The notes under the pieces: model-generated
Database searches by the model: none
What the model was told of the DNA's origin: nothing
What the model saw: only the letters and a program-made list of their open reading frames with translations
Position numbers and translations under genes: made by a program
In this document: positions 16,383 through 26,172 of the stretch, in pieces
Layout of the letters: each line of letters begins with the position of its first letter
How positions within the stretch are numbered: position 1 is the first letter of the stretch
Origin: Pararhodospirillum oryzae
GTDB lineage: Bacteria; Pseudomonadota; Alphaproteobacteria; Rhodospirillales; Rhodospirillaceae
NCBI RefSeq assembly: GCF_007992075.1
Contig: NZ_BJZO01000006.1
Coordinates: forward strand, 1-64,000
DNA length: 64,000 nt
Direction of reading: 5' to 3'

Positions 16383-18194
16383 ATGCCGGAACAGCGTAAC
16401 CTCATCGTCGCCATTGTGCTGTCCATGGCGGTGCTATTCGGGTACGAGTACTTCTTCGCTCCGCCCAAGCCGGTGCCCGGCACCGAAACCAGCCAGCAGG
16501 TGGCCCCGGCGCCCGTGAGCGCGCCCGGCGAGGCCCCCGGCACGCAGGCCCCGCCCCGGCCGTCCGAGGTCGCGTCTGGCGCGCCCGCGTCCGCTCCGGC
16601 GCCCGCGCCCGCCGTTGACCCTAATGCTCCCATTGATCTGGGGGCGGTGATCAAGGCGCGCCAGGCCGCCATCGCGACGTCCCCGGCCCGGGTTGTCATC
16701 GACACGCCGACGCTTTCGGGGTCGGTGCGCCTGCAAGGGGCGCGTTTCGACGATCTGACCTTGCGCGGGTACCGGATCACGGATGATCCCGACAGCCCCG
16801 AAATCAACCTGCTTTCCCCCACCGGCGCGCCGGCCCCCTACTACGCCGAGTTCGGCTGGTCGCCGGCCGAGCCGGGCGTTGCCGTGCCCGGGCCCGAAAG
16901 CGTGTGGCAGGCCGACCACGATACCTTGCGGATCGATCAGCCGGTGACCCTGACCTGGGACAACGGCCAGGGCCTGCGCTTCGTGCGTCAGATCGCGATC
17001 GACGACCAGTACATGTTCACGCTGACCCAGCGCGTCGAGAACACGGGCGAGCAGGCGGTGACCTTGTTCCCCTATGGCCTGATCTCGCGCACGGGCACGC
17101 CCCATACCCTGGGCTATTACATCTTGCACGAAGGCCCCCTGGGCGTGCTGGACGGCACGCTCAAGGAGATCAAGTACAAGAAGCTGAAGGAAGACGAGCA
17201 CACCATCAGCGAACCGACCACCGGCGGCTGGATCGGCATCACCGACAAGTATTGGCTGTCGGCCCTGGTCATGGACCAGTCGAAGCAGTTCACCACCCGT
17301 TTCCTGTTCCAGCCGCATGGGCCCTACGACGGCTATCAGGTGGACTACATGGGGGGAGCCCAGACCGTGGCCCCGGGCGCCAGCACGCAGGTGGAAAACC
17401 GCCTGTTCGCCGGCGTGAAGAAGGTGGACGCGCTCGATCACTATGAATCGGATCTGGGGATCGATAACTTCGACCTCGCGATTGATTTTGGCTGGTTCTA
17501 CTTCCTGACCAAGCCGTTCTTCCTGGCGCTGCAGTTCCTGCACGGCTACCTGGGCAACATGGGCCTGGCCATCCTGGCCTTTACCGTGTGCTTGAAGGTG
17601 CTTTTGTTCCCGCTGGCCAACAAGTCCTACGTCTCGATGTCCAAGATGAAACTTCTGGCGCCCGAGATGAAGAAGCTGCAAGAGCGCTTCCAGGATGACC
17701 GGCCGCGGTTGAACCAGGAAATCATGTCCCTCTACCAGAAGGAGAAGGTCAACCCGCTGTCGGGCTGCCTGCCGATCTTCATCCAGATTCCTGTGTTCTT
17801 CTCGCTCTACAAGGTGCTTTTCGTCTCGATCGAGATGCGCCACGCGCCGTTCTATGGCTGGATCAAGGACCTTTCGGCTCCCGACCCGACCAGCTTGTTC
17901 AACCTCTTCGGCCTGATCGACTGGACGCCGCCGAATGCGCTGATGATTGGCGCGTGGCCGTGCATCATGGGCCTGACCATGTACCTGCAGCAGAAGCTGA
18001 ACCCGACGCCGACCGATCCGACCCAGGCCAAGGTGATGATGCTGCTGCCGTTCATCTTCACCTACATGCTGGGCCACTTCGCCGCCGGGCTGGTGCTGTA
18101 CTGGACGTGCAACAACGCCCTGTCGGTGTTGCAGCAGTGGGTGATCATGAAGCGCATGAGCCGCAAGCAGGCCCGGGCGGCCAAGGCGGCCTGA
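16383..18194 (+). CDS. yidC: Membrane protein insertase YidC
   Basis: YidC/Oxa1 insertase, 603 residues, the Gram-negative form. A first membrane helix at about residues 6-22 is followed by an Ala/Pro-rich linker, the large periplasmic P1 domain (about 90-360), and five membrane segments in the C-terminal third. The Arg of the hydrophilic groove lies in LANKSYVSMSKMKLL, and LSGCLPIFIQIPVFFSLYKVL marks the conserved region. It inserts and folds inner-membrane proteins with or without SecYEG. It continues the rnpA-yidD block and is followed 3 bp later by engB. Confidence 0.97.
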   Translation: MPEQRNLIVAIVLSMAVLFGYEYFFAPPKPVPGTETSQQVAPAPVSAPGEAPGTQAPPRPSEVASGAPASAPAPAPAVDPNAPIDLGAVIKARQAAIATSPARVVIDTPTLSGSVRLQGARFDDLTLRGYRITDDPDSPEINLLSPTGAPAPYYAEFGWSPAEPGVAVPGPESVWQADHDTLRIDQPVTLTWDNGQGLRFVRQIAIDDQYMFTLTQRVENTGEQAVTLFPYGLISRTGTPHTLGYYILHEGPLGVLDGTLKEIKYKKLKEDEHTISEPTTGGWIGITDKYWLSALVMDQSKQFTTRFLFQPHGPYDGYQVDYMGGAQTVAPGASTQVENRLFAGVKKVDALDHYESDLGIDNFDLAIDFGWFYFLTKPFFLALQFLHGYLGNMGLAILAFTVCLKVLLFPLANKSYVSMSKMKLLAPEMKKLQERFQDDRPRLNQEIMSLYQKEKVNPLSGCLPIFIQIPVFFSLYKVLFVSIEMRHAPFYGWIKDLSAPDPTSLFNLFGLIDWTPPNALMIGAWPCIMGLTMYLQQKLNPTPTDPTQAKVMMLLPFIFTYMLGHFAAGLVLYWTCNNALSVLQQWVIMKRMSRKQARAAKAA

Positions 18195-18197
18195 CCC

Positions 18198-18944
18198 GTG
18201 GTCGCGAACGAGGAAACGATGGGGGAGGAGGCAACCGCCTCCTCCCTCGACGAGGCTCTTCCGGCATCGGCGGCCTTCGCCGACGCCGGGGCCTGGGCCC
18301 AGGCCCTGGAACAGGGGCGCTGGCTGTTCGCCCAGCCCTGCACCTTCGTGATGGGGTGCGTGGGCATGGATCGCCTGCCGCAGCACCCCTTGGTCGAGGT
18401 GGCCTTCGCCGGGCGCTCCAACGTGGGCAAGTCGTCGCTGGTCAACGCGCTGACCGGGCGCAAGACCCTGGCGCGCGCGTCCAACACCCCCGGGCGGACC
18501 CAGGAGCTTAATTTCTTCCGGCTGGGCCCGCAGGCCGACGAGACGGCGGGCCTGATGATGGTGGACCTGCCGGGCTATGGCTTCGCCCGCGCGCCCAGGG
18601 ATCAGGTGGCGCGCTGGAACCGCCTGGTCATGGCTTACCTGCAAGGGCGTTCGCCCTTGCGTCGGGTGTGCCTGCTGATCGATTCCCGCCATGGGCTGAA
18701 AGCCAACGACCGCGAGGTCATGACCATGCTGGATACGGCGGCGGTCAATTATCAGGTGATTCTGACCAAGGCCGACAAGCTGGGCCCCACCCAGGCCCGT
18801 GCGACGCACGCGGCCGTGGCGGCCGAGGTGTCCCGCCGGGTCGCCGCCCACCCCGACGTGCTGCTGACCAGCGCCGACAAGGGGCTGGGGGTCCCCGAGC
18901 TGCGCGCCCAGCTGGCCGCCCTGGCCGGCCTTCGCGTCGCTTGA
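18198..18944 (+). CDS. engB: Ribosome biogenesis GTPase EngB (YsxC/YihA)
   Basis: TRAFAC GTPase required for large-subunit assembly, 248 residues. G1 is GRSNVGKSS, the switch/G2 region contains ASNTPGRTQ, G3 is DLPGYG and G4 is TKAD. The 60-residue N-terminal extension is longer than in E. coli. The start could be GTG 18198, used here and 3 bp after yidC, or the in-frame ATG at 18219 that follows AGGA; the protein core is unaffected. Confidence 0.95.
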   Translation: MVANEETMGEEATASSLDEALPASAAFADAGAWAQALEQGRWLFAQPCTFVMGCVGMDRLPQHPLVEVAFAGRSNVGKSSLVNALTGRKTLARASNTPGRTQELNFFRLGPQADETAGLMMVDLPGYGFARAPRDQVARWNRLVMAYLQGRSPLRRVCLLIDSRHGLKANDREVMTMLDTAAVNYQVILTKADKLGPTQARATHAAVAAEVSRRVAAHPDVLLTSADKGLGVPELRAQLAALAGLRVA

Positions 18945-19046
18945 GCCGGCGGCTTCGGCCGGCCCCGTCCTTTCCCGACCGCGCTGGCCGTTCCGACCGC
19001 CGACCTGACCGCCGACTGACCGCCGACTGACCAAGGAGTGTCTTTC

Positions 19047-19997
19047 ATGACTGCTTGCGGTCCTTCCTCCTCCGAATCCGATGCGGCCGATTTGCCCGAC
19101 GACCTGTCGTGGCCGCAAAAGGCCCGGGTCCTGGCCGAGGCGTTGCCCTACATGCACCGCTTCGCCGGCAAGACCATTGTCATCAAATACGGCGGTCATG
19201 CCATGGGCGATCCGGCCCTGGCCCGTGGCTTCGCCCGCGACGTGGTGCTGCTGAAACAGGTGGGCATGAACCCGGTGGTCGTCCACGGCGGCGGGCCCCA
19301 GATCGGGCGCATGCTGGACACGCTGCGCATCCAGAGCACCTTCATTGATGGCCTGCGGGTGACCGACTCCGCGACCGTCGACGTGGTCGAGATGGTTCTG
19401 GCCGGGTCGATCAACAAGGCGATCGTGACCGCGATCAACCAGGCGGGCGGGTTCGCCGTGGGCCTGTCGGGCAAGGATGGCCGCCTGATTCAGGCGCGCA
19501 AGCTGACCCGCACCGTGCGCGATCCGGATTCCAACATCGAGCGCGAGCTGGATCTGGGCTTCGTGGGCGAACCGTGCGGGATCAACCCCCATGTGCTTGA
19601 TCAGTTCCGCCAGTCCGACATCATTCCGGTGATCGCGCCGATCGGCATTGGCAGCCACGGCGAGACCTTCAACATCAACGCCGACACGGCGGCCGGCGCC
19701 GTCGCGGCCGAGGTCAAGGCCTCGCACCTGTTGATGCTGACCGACATCACCGGGGTGCTGGACAGCACCAAGACCCTGATCGAGGAGCTTTCCGTGGAAC
19801 GCGCCCGCCTGCTGATGGCGGACGGCACCATCAAGGGAGGCATGATTCCCAAGGTGCAAACCTGCATCTCGGCGGTGGAAGCCGGGGTGGACGCGGCGGT
19901 GATCGTCGATGGCCGGGTGCCGCACGCGGTGCTGCTGGAAATCTTCACGCCGAAGGGCGCCGGGACCTTGATCCGGGCCGGTGTCGCCGAGCGCTGA
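19047..19997 (+). CDS. argB: Acetylglutamate kinase
   Basis: Amino-acid kinase family, 316 residues. IKYGGHAM near residues 46-53 is the phosphate-binding Lys/Gly motif and [11 protein letters not shown] near 76-86 the substrate loop. The N-terminal 30-residue extension with a helix-forming segment is typical of arginine-sensitive hexameric NAGKs, so feedback inhibition by arginine is likely. It phosphorylates N-acetylglutamate, the second step of arginine synthesis. AAGGAG at 19033-19038 places the start at ATG 19047. Short CTGACCGCCGA repeats lie just upstream. Confidence 0.96.
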   Translation: MTACGPSSSESDAADLPDDLSWPQKARVLAEALPYMHRFAGKTIVIKYGGHAMGDPALARGFARDVVLLKQVGMNPVVVHGGGPQIGRMLDTLRIQSTFIDGLRVTDSATVDVVEMVLAGSINKAIVTAINQAGGFAVGLSGKDGRLIQARKLTRTVRDPDSNIERELDLGFVGEPCGINPHVLDQFRQSDIIPVIAPIGIGSHGETFNINADTAAGAVAAEVKASHLLMLTDITGVLDSTKTLIEELSVERARLLMADGTIKGGMIPKVQTCISAVEAGVDAAVIVDGRVPHAVLLEIFTPKGAGTLIRAGVAER

Positions 19998-20053
19998 AGC
20001 CGGACACGGGGGAGGGGGGCGTTGCAACGCGGGGCTGCCCTCCCGGTCCCCGC

Positions 20054-20087
20054 CCGGAGGCTTCGCCTCCGGACCTCCCCCTTTTTT
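20054..20087 (+). terminator. Rho-independent terminator of argB
   Basis: CCGGAGGC at 20054-20061 pairs with GCCTCCGG at 20065-20072 around TTC, and after ACCTCCCCC a T-run spans 20082-20087. The GGCTTCGCCTCC core recurs in the hairpin array after rpoD. Confidence 0.75.
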
Positions 20088-20199
20088 CGTGAATCATAAA
20101 AAAAGAAAAAGAAAGTGAGGCGTTGCCCGGATGGGCGGGGGGCCTGATTCCTGGTAGCGTGACGGCCCATCCAGAGCCCATCCACCAAGGAGGGAGGCC

Positions 20200-20889
20200 A
20201 TGAGCGCTTCAGTGTTCGAGACCTGGGTTTTCGATCTCGACAACACCTTGTATCCGGCCACGGTGGACCTGTTTTCCCAGATCGACCGGCGAATGAAGGC
20301 GTTTATCTCCCGGACCCTGGGCCTGCCGCCCGACGAAGCCTTCCGGTTGCAAAAGAAATACTATCACGAATACGGCACGTCGTTGCGCGGCCTGATGCAG
20401 GAACATGGGGTGGACCCCGCCGCCTTCCTGGCCGATGTGCACGACATCGACCATTCGGTGCTCAGCCCCGACCCGGTGCTGGCGGCGGCGCTGGGGCGGA
20501 TTTCGGCGCGCAAGATCGTGTTCACCAATGGCAGCACCGACCATGCCACGCGGGTGCTGGAGCACCTGGGGCTGGCCGGACAGTTCGACGCCATCCAGGA
20601 CATCGTGGCCTCGGACTACGTGCCCAAGCCCCAGATCGCGCCCTACGAACGGCTTCTGGCCACCCACGGCATCGACCCGACCCGCGCCGTGATGGTCGAG
20701 GACATCGAAAAGAACCTGGTGCCGGCGGCCGCCCTGGGCATGACCACGGTTCTGGTGCGCAATGACGTGCACTGGTCGGCGCGCGAGGGCCAGGCCGCCG
20801 AGGCGGACGGGCTGGGACACTGCCACCATGTCACCGACTGCCTGCCCCAATGGCTGACCGCCTGGCTCGATGGGGCCGGGGTGCCCTGA
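20200..20889 (+). CDS. HAD-family pyrimidine 5'-nucleotidase
   Basis: HAD hydrolase of 229 residues. Motif I is FDLDNTLYPA (residues 11-20, nucleophile Asp first), motif II FTNGSTDH near 108-115, motif III K at VPKPQIAPY, and motif IV MVEDIEKN near 166-173. The CYTPNE-like cap between motifs I and II fits the SDT1/pyrimidine 5'-nucleotidase subfamily, which dephosphorylates UMP and CMP. It stands alone: a terminator precedes (argB) and another follows. The start is ATG 20200, preceded by AAGGAGGGAGG. Confidence 0.85.
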   Translation: MSASVFETWVFDLDNTLYPATVDLFSQIDRRMKAFISRTLGLPPDEAFRLQKKYYHEYGTSLRGLMQEHGVDPAAFLADVHDIDHSVLSPDPVLAAALGRISARKIVFTNGSTDHATRVLEHLGLAGQFDAIQDIVASDYVPKPQIAPYERLLATHGIDPTRAVMVEDIEKNLVPAAALGMTTVLVRNDVHWSAREGQAAEADGLGHCHHVTDCLPQWLTAWLDGAGVP

Positions 20890-20940
20890 GCGAAAGCGGA
20901 TCTCGCTCCAGGCGTCGGTTCAGGTTTTCGTGAAAGATGC

Positions 20941-20965
20941 AGCGGCCTCCTGGGGCCGCTTTTTT
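20941..20965 (+). terminator. Rho-independent terminator of the HAD nucleotidase gene
   Basis: AGCGGCC at 20941-20947 and GGCCGCT at 20954-20960 form the stem; six T residues end at 20965. It lies 52 bp after the stop codon. Confidence 0.88.
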
Positions 20966-21004
20966 CATGCGCGGGAGGCCTGCGCCCGGCAGGGCGGAGG
21001 CATG

Positions 21005-21034
21005 AAAAAACCGGGGGCCCCTGGGGGCCCCCGG
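21005..21034 (-). terminator. Rho-independent terminator of amtB
   Basis: On the minus strand CCGGGGGCCC and GGGCCCCCGG (21011-21034) form a 10-bp stem with a CCAG loop, followed by TTTTTT (21010-21005). It is 30 bp past the amtB stop, and back to back with the plus-strand terminator at 20941. Confidence 0.88.
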
Positions 21035-21063
21035 CCGGGAAAGTGAACAGGTCAGGAGGAAAC

Positions 21064-22359
21064 TTACTGCATGCGCTCGCCGTGCAGGGCGATGTCGAGG
21101 CCGTCCGATTCCTGCTCGGTGGTCACGCGCAGGCCCACGGTCATGTCGAGGACACGCAAGATCACGTAGGTGGCAACGGCCGACCAGGCAATGGTGGCGA
21201 GGCAGCCCACGATCTGGGTGACGACCTGGCCAATGTTGCCTTCCAGGGCGCCCGGGGTGCCGCCAACGGCTTCAACCGCGAAGACACCGGTCAGGATGGC
21301 GCCGACCAGGCCGCCCACGCCGTGCACGCCAAAGGCGTCGAGGCTGTCGTCATAACCCAAGGTGTGCTTGAGCCAGGTGGCGGACCAGAAGCAGATGACG
21401 CCAGCGGCCAGGCCGATGACCAGGGCACCGAAGGGCAGGACGAAGCCCGAGGCGGGGGTGACGGCAACCAGACCGGCGACGGCGCCCGAGATCGCGCCCA
21501 GCACCGAGGGCTTGCCACGGACCACCCACTCGGCGCCCATCCAGGCCAGGGCGGCGCCGGCGGTGGCGACCTGGGTCACCAGCATGGCCATGCCCGCGCG
21601 GCCATCGGAGGCCACGGCCGACCCGGCGTTGAAGCCGAACCAGCCCACCCACAGCATGGAAGCACCGATCACGGCCAGGGCGAGGTTGAACGGCGCCATG
21701 TTTTCGGAACCGAAGCCAACGCGCCGGCCCAGCACAAGGGCGCACACCAGACCGGCGACACCGGCGTTGATGTGAACCACGGTGCCGCCCGCGAAGTCGA
21801 GCACGCCGTCCGAACCCAGGAAGCCGCCGCCCCAAACCCAGTGGCAGATCGGCGAGTAGACGAGCAGCGACCACAGGCCCATGAACCACAGCATGGCCGA
21901 GAACTTCATGCGCTCGGCGAAGGCGCCGGCGATCAGGGCCGGGGTGATGATGGCGAAGGTCATCTGGAAGGTCAGGAAGACCGATTCCGGAATGGTGGCG
22001 GCGGCGGGGAAGACGCTGTCTTTTCCGACGCTGAACAGCATGACCTTGGACAGGTCGCCGATGATGGCATTGCCTGTTCCGAAGGCCAGCGAGTAGCCGG
22101 CGACCATCCAGATCACGGTGACCAGGGCGCAGATGGCGAAGCTCTGCATCATGGTGGCGAGCACGTTCTTCTTGCGCACCATGCCGGCATAGAACAGGGC
22201 AACGCCGGGGATGGTCATCAGCAGCACCAGCGCGGTGGAAGTCATCATCCACGCGGTGTCACCGGAATTGAGCTCCGGGGCGGCATCCTGGGCGAAGGCG
22301 GCCACCGGCGCCAGGGCGGCGACCAGAGCCGTGGTGGTCAGTCCGAGTTTTTTGATCAT
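21064..22359 (-). CDS. amtB: Ammonium transporter
   Basis: Amt/MEP/Rh channel, 431 residues from the ATG at 22359. A cleavable signal peptide (about residues 1-22, ending AAFAQ) precedes eleven membrane segments. The family regions GYSLAFGTGNAIIGD, FQMTFAIITPALIAGAFAERMKF and DFAGGTVVHINAG are present; the last contains the first pore histidine, and the second lies in FGVHGVGG near the C-terminus. It imports ammonium and is gated by PII trimers, whose gene lies just upstream in the same operon (150 bp gap). Confidence 0.96.
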   Translation of the reverse strand: MIKKLGLTTTALVAALAPVAAFAQDAAPELNSGDTAWMMTSTALVLLMTIPGVALFYAGMVRKKNVLATMMQSFAICALVTVIWMVAGYSLAFGTGNAIIGDLSKVMLFSVGKDSVFPAAATIPESVFLTFQMTFAIITPALIAGAFAERMKFSAMLWFMGLWSLLVYSPICHWVWGGGFLGSDGVLDFAGGTVVHINAGVAGLVCALVLGRRVGFGSENMAPFNLALAVIGASMLWVGWFGFNAGSAVASDGRAGMAMLVTQVATAGAALAWMGAEWVVRGKPSVLGAISGAVAGLVAVTPASGFVLPFGALVIGLAAGVICFWSATWLKHTLGYDDSLDAFGVHGVGGLVGAILTGVFAVEAVGGTPGALEGNIGQVVTQIVGCLATIAWSAVATYVILRVLDMTVGLRVTTEQESDGLDIALHGERMQ

Positions 22360-22509
22360 GGTCCCTTGTCTCTTGAAAGCGGGCCGATCCGTCGGGTGAA
22401 GGGGCAAGGCGGGAGACGGTTCCCGACACCGGGAGGGTCTGCCCATGAGAAAGGCGGAATACTGAAGATTTGCCTAAACCACGGTCAGTCCCGGCCTCCC
22501 GCGGGAAGC

Positions 22510-22857
<348 letters not shown>

Positions 22858-22955
22858 TTAAGTGCAAGGGCCTCCAGGGAGTACCGGGCGGAGGCTCGCG
22901 GTGTTGGTCCGACCGGCGAGAAAAACCGGCAGGGTTACCCATGCCTGATGAGTAT

Positions 22956-22970
22956 ACAAAACTCGTGCCA
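22956..22970 (-). promoter_or_regulatory. Sigma-54 (-24/-12) promoter for glnK-amtB
   Basis: The minus strand reads TGGCACG-AGTT-TTGT from 22970 to 22956, matching TGGCACG-N4-TTGC except for the last base. It lies about 108 bp upstream of glnK. Sigma-54 control with NtrC is the rule for glnK-amtB operons. I did not find a convincing NtrC site pair. Confidence 0.75.
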
Positions 22971-23120
22971 ACCCTTGAACGCGGGAAAAGCCCCGGGAAA
23001 GAGCGGGTCTTGGGGCGGGGGTGAAACCCCTGGCGCCCAAAGAGTAGGCAACCGCCCAAGGCCGCGCCCTTTCGGCCGGGAGCTGGCGGCCCGGGGGGCG
23101 CGCACCGGGTGCTCATGCAA

Positions 23121-23151
23121 CGCCCCCGCCGGCACAAGGCAGGCGGGGGCG
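23121..23151. other. GC hairpin 3' of metQ
   Basis: CGCCCCCGCC at 23121-23130 and GGCGGGGGCG at 23142-23151 form a perfect 10-bp stem with an 11-nt loop. It lies 32 bp past the metQ stop, so it probably ends or protects the metQ transcript, but no T-run follows on the minus strand. Confidence 0.5.
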
Positions 23152-23182
23152 CGTGGGGGACGTCGGTGAAAGGAAAAAGTGC

Positions 23183-23971
23183 TTACCAGGTGGGCAGGAT
23201 CGAGCCTTCGAAGCGGGTCAGGATGAAGTCGCGCACCGGGGCGCTGCGATAGAGCGCGATGAACTTGCGGATGCGCGGCTCCTCGCGGTCGGCGGTGCGG
23301 GTGACGAACCACAGGCCCCAGGGCGAATCCGCTCCCTCCCGGACCAGGGCGCTCTTGGGATCGAGCTTCGCGGCGAGGGCGTAGTTGAGCGGCACGGCGG
23401 CGAGGGGCACGTCGTCGAGGGCGCGGGGCAACTGGGCGGCGTCGATCTCGCGGATCTTGAGGTCGCGCGGATTGCCGGTGATGTCGGCCACGCTCACGTC
23501 CACGCCCCGGCCCGGATCAAGGCTCAGGAGCCCGGCTTGCTGGAGCAAGAGAAGGGCGCGCGCGCCGTTCGACGGGTCGTTGGGAATGGCGACCTGGGCG
23601 CCCTGAGGCAGGTCCTCCAGGCGCGTCAGCCCCTTGGAATAAAGGCCGAGCGGCACCACGATGCTGGGCTCGACCGCGCTGAGATCGTAGCCCCGGGCGC
23701 GGATCTGGTTTTCCAGATAGGGCTTGTGCTGGAAGTTGTTGAAATCGATGTCGCCCTGGGCCAGGGCGGCGTTGGGCAAGGTGTAGTCGGCGAACTCGAC
23801 CACCTTCACCGGGATGCCTTCTTGCTGTTCGTACAGGTGGCCCACGTATTCCAGGATTTCGGCGTAGGGGCCGGCCGAAACGCCCACGGTGAGGGGCTGG
23901 GCGGCGTGGGCCCCGAGGGAGGGCAGGGCGAGGCCGAGCGCGACCACGGCGGTTTTGATCAGGGTTTTCAT
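23183..23971 (-). CDS. metQ: Methionine ABC transporter substrate-binding protein (NlpA/MetQ family)
   Basis: Periplasmic binding protein of 262 residues. The signal peptide (residues 1-22, ending AHA) has no lipobox cysteine, so unlike E. coli MetQ it is probably soluble rather than a lipoprotein. The NlpA-family body begins LTVGVSAGPYAEIL and includes VKVVEFADYTLPNAALAQGDIDFNNFQHKPYLE-type features (residues about 55-87) and the segment IPNDPSNGARAL (128-139). It should deliver D/L-methionine or a related compound to MetNI. It is separated from metNI by a CoA-ligase gene, an unusual arrangement. Confidence 0.9.
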   Translation of the reverse strand: MKTLIKTAVVALGLALPSLGAHAAQPLTVGVSAGPYAEILEYVGHLYEQQEGIPVKVVEFADYTLPNAALAQGDIDFNNFQHKPYLENQIRARGYDLSAVEPSIVVPLGLYSKGLTRLEDLPQGAQVAIPNDPSNGARALLLLQQAGLLSLDPGRGVDVSVADITGNPRDLKIREIDAAQLPRALDDVPLAAVPLNYALAAKLDPKSALVREGADSPWGLWFVTRTADREEPRIRKFIALYRSAPVRDFILTRFEGSILPTW

Positions 23972-24015
23972 GACGGCAAGGTCCAGTCCGGTTCGGGAGC
24001 GGGGAAGGGTGGGGC

Positions 24016-25398
24016 TCAGGCGGTCCACACGGCGCCCCGGCGGTCGTCGATGCGCTTGGCCTTGTGGGTGGCGCGCGGCAAGGTGTCGGGCGGCAGCACC
24101 ACGACCCGGGCACCGACCCCGGTGGTGGCCTTGAGCGTGCCCTTCAGGCGTCCGGCCAGGGTGTCGATCGATTCGCGGGCGTCCGGGCGGTGCTCGACCT
24201 CGATGGTCAGGGCATCCAGGTGGTTCTCGCGCTCGATCACCAGGCGGTATTCGCCGGTCAGGCCGGGGTCCTTGCGCACCAGGGCCTCGACATCGCTGGG
24301 GAACAGGTTAACGCCCCGGATGATGATCATGTCGTCGACCCGGCCGTGAACGCCCAAAAGCCGCTTCGAGGTCCGGCCGCACGCGCAGCGCTCTGTGGTG
24401 AACGACACGATGTCGCCGGTGCGAAAGCGGATCAGCGGGCGGGCCTGCTTGCGCAGCGTGGTCAGCACCATTTCGCCGCGCTCGCCCTCGGCCACCGGCT
24501 GGCCGGTGTGGGGATCGAGCACCTCGACATGGATATGGTCCTCGGCCCAGTGCAGGCCGTGGCGCTCCTCGCACATCCCGGCGCAGGCCCCGAAGATGTC
24601 CGACAGGCCGTAGTAGTCGTAGACCTTTGCTCCCCACAGGTCCTCGATCCGCTGGCGGGTTTCGGGGATCGACCCGCCCGGCTCCCCGGCCACGAACAGG
24701 CGCTTCACGGCAAGGTCGCGGCGCGGATCGATCCCGGCCTTCTCGGCGGTTTCGCCCAGGTACCAGGCATACGACGGCGTGGTCCACAAGGCGGTGGCCT
24801 GGAACTGGCGCAAGATCGCCAACAACCGCTCGGAAGGCACGGTGCCGGCGTGGATCGACAAGGCGCCGAGCTTCTGGGCCCCCAGCACGCACGGCCCCCC
24901 CACGAACAACGAGAAGTTCAGGGAGTGGGCATAGCGGTCGCTGGGACGCAGCCCCGAGGACCAGAACAGCCGCGCCTCGAAGTCAATCCATTCGTCGAAA
25001 TCGCGGGCGGTGAACGGCGAGAGGGTAGGCACCCCTGTCGATCCCGACGAGGCCGACACATACACCACGTCGTCCTCGGGCACGGCGGCAAGATCGCCCA
25101 GCAAGGGCACCGCCAGCTGGCGCTCGCGCAGGATGCTCTTGTTCACGGTGGGAAAGGCGCGCAGGTCCTCAAGGGTGCGCAGGTCCTCGGGCCGCACCCC
25201 GGCGGCGTCGAAGGTCCGCCGGTAATAGGGGGCGTTGTCGTAGGCGTGGCGCAGGTGGGCCTGCAACAGGGCCAGGGTGTGGGCGTCCCACTGCTCGCGA
25301 GGGCGGGTTTCCAGCGCCTCGTCCCAGTAGGGCGAGCTTGCATCGGGACGCTTGGGGGCGGTCGTGGCGGACCGCGAGAGGGGGCTCAGGGCGTTCAT
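24016..25398 (-). CDS. Phenylacetate-CoA ligase-like AMP-forming enzyme
   Basis: PaaK-type acyl-adenylate ligase, 460 residues from the ATG at 25398. The N-terminal YWDEALETRPREQW and YYRRTFDAAGV segments are typical; the phosphate-binding loop is SASSGSTGVPT near residues 117-127, and YYGLSDIFG near 260 and RFRTGDI near 320 follow. The C-terminal domain holds GRVDDMIIIRGVNLFPSDVE. The family activates aryl acids to CoA thioesters. It lies between metI and metQ on the same strand, 44 bp before metQ, so it is probably co-transcribed with the transporter. Its substrate is not evident. Confidence 0.87.
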   Translation of the reverse strand: MNALSPLSRSATTAPKRPDASSPYWDEALETRPREQWDAHTLALLQAHLRHAYDNAPYYRRTFDAAGVRPEDLRTLEDLRAFPTVNKSILRERQLAVPLLGDLAAVPEDDVVYVSASSGSTGVPTLSPFTARDFDEWIDFEARLFWSSGLRPSDRYAHSLNFSLFVGGPCVLGAQKLGALSIHAGTVPSERLLAILRQFQATALWTTPSYAWYLGETAEKAGIDPRRDLAVKRLFVAGEPGGSIPETRQRIEDLWGAKVYDYYGLSDIFGACAGMCEERHGLHWAEDHIHVEVLDPHTGQPVAEGERGEMVLTTLRKQARPLIRFRTGDIVSFTTERCACGRTSKRLLGVHGRVDDMIIIRGVNLFPSDVEALVRKDPGLTGEYRLVIERENHLDALTIEVEHRPDARESIDTLAGRLKGTLKATTGVGARVVVLPPDTLPRATHKAKRIDDRRGAVWTA

Positions 25399-25503
25399 GG
25401 CGGGCGGACTCCAGGCAAGGGGAGGGCGTCGGCTCACCAGCACGGGAGCCGGGACGCGCGAACAGGGAAGGGAAAGGGGGAGAAGGGAGAGGCCGGGGCG
25501 CGC

Positions 25504-26172
25504 TCAAGCCGGGGGGCGGGCCCGGTGGTCGAGGCGGCGCACCAGGCGGTCGCCGGCGGCCTGAACCAGGGAGACCAGGGCGATCAGGACCACCACGACG
25601 CCGCCCATGACCTCGGCCTGGAAGCGCTGGTAGCCGTAGCGGATGCCCAGGTCGCCCAGGCCGCCGCCGCCGACCGCGCCCGCCATCGCCGAGTAGCCGA
25701 TCAGGCTGACCACGGTCAGGGTCAGGCCGGCGGCGATGCCGGGCAGGGCTTCGGGCAGCAGGCCCTTGACCACGATCTGGAACGGGGTCGCGCCCATGGC
25801 CTGGGCCGCCTCGACAATGCCGGGATCAACCTCGCGCAGCGCCGCTTCCACCAGACGGGCCACGAACGGGATGGAGACGACGATCAGCGGCACGGTGGCG
25901 GCGGCCGTGCCGATCGAGGTTCCCACCACCAGGCGGGTGAAGGGGATCAGGGCGACCATCAGAATGATGAACGGCGTCGAGCGGGTGGCGTTGACCAGGG
26001 CGCCCAGAACCCGGTTGAGCAGCGGGCGGGCCAGGATCTGGTGGCGGTCGGTGAGGCGCAGCACGATGCCAAGCGGAATGCCGAGGAGCGCCGAGGCCCC
26101 GGCCGACACGCCAACCATGACCAGGGTTTCGCCAAGGGCCTCAGGCAGCAGCGTGAGCAGGGGCGATGACAT
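25504..26172 (-). CDS. metI: Methionine ABC transporter permease
   Basis: MetI-type permease, 222 residues, with five predicted membrane helices. The EAA loop is visible as VEAAQAMGATPFQIVVKGLLPEALPGI (about residues 138-165), the site that docks on MetN. NATRSTPFIILMVALIPFTR near 61-80 is characteristic of the family. It overlaps the end of metN by 32 bp, so the two are translated from one message. Confidence 0.94.
   Translation of the reverse strand: MSSPLLTLLPEALGETLVMVGVSAGASALLGIPLGIVLRLTDRHQILARPLLNRVLGALVNATRSTPFIILMVALIPFTRLVVGTSIGTAAATVPLIVVSIPFVARLVEAALREVDPGIVEAAQAMGATPFQIVVKGLLPEALPGIAAGLTLTVVSLIGYSAMAGAVGGGGLGDLGIRYGYQRFQAEVMGGVVVVLIALVSLVQAAGDRLVRRLDHRARPPA

Noticed and set aside
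16434-20027. Very long minus-strand open frame opposite yidC, engB and argB
   Set aside because: It is antisense to three clear genes with family motifs; its composition is the usual by-product of high third-position GC.
23102-23112. GCACCGGGTGC as an NtrC site for glnK
   Set aside because: NtrC sites pair GCACC-like half sites over about 17 bp; this one spans only 11 bp and lies in GC-rich sequence.
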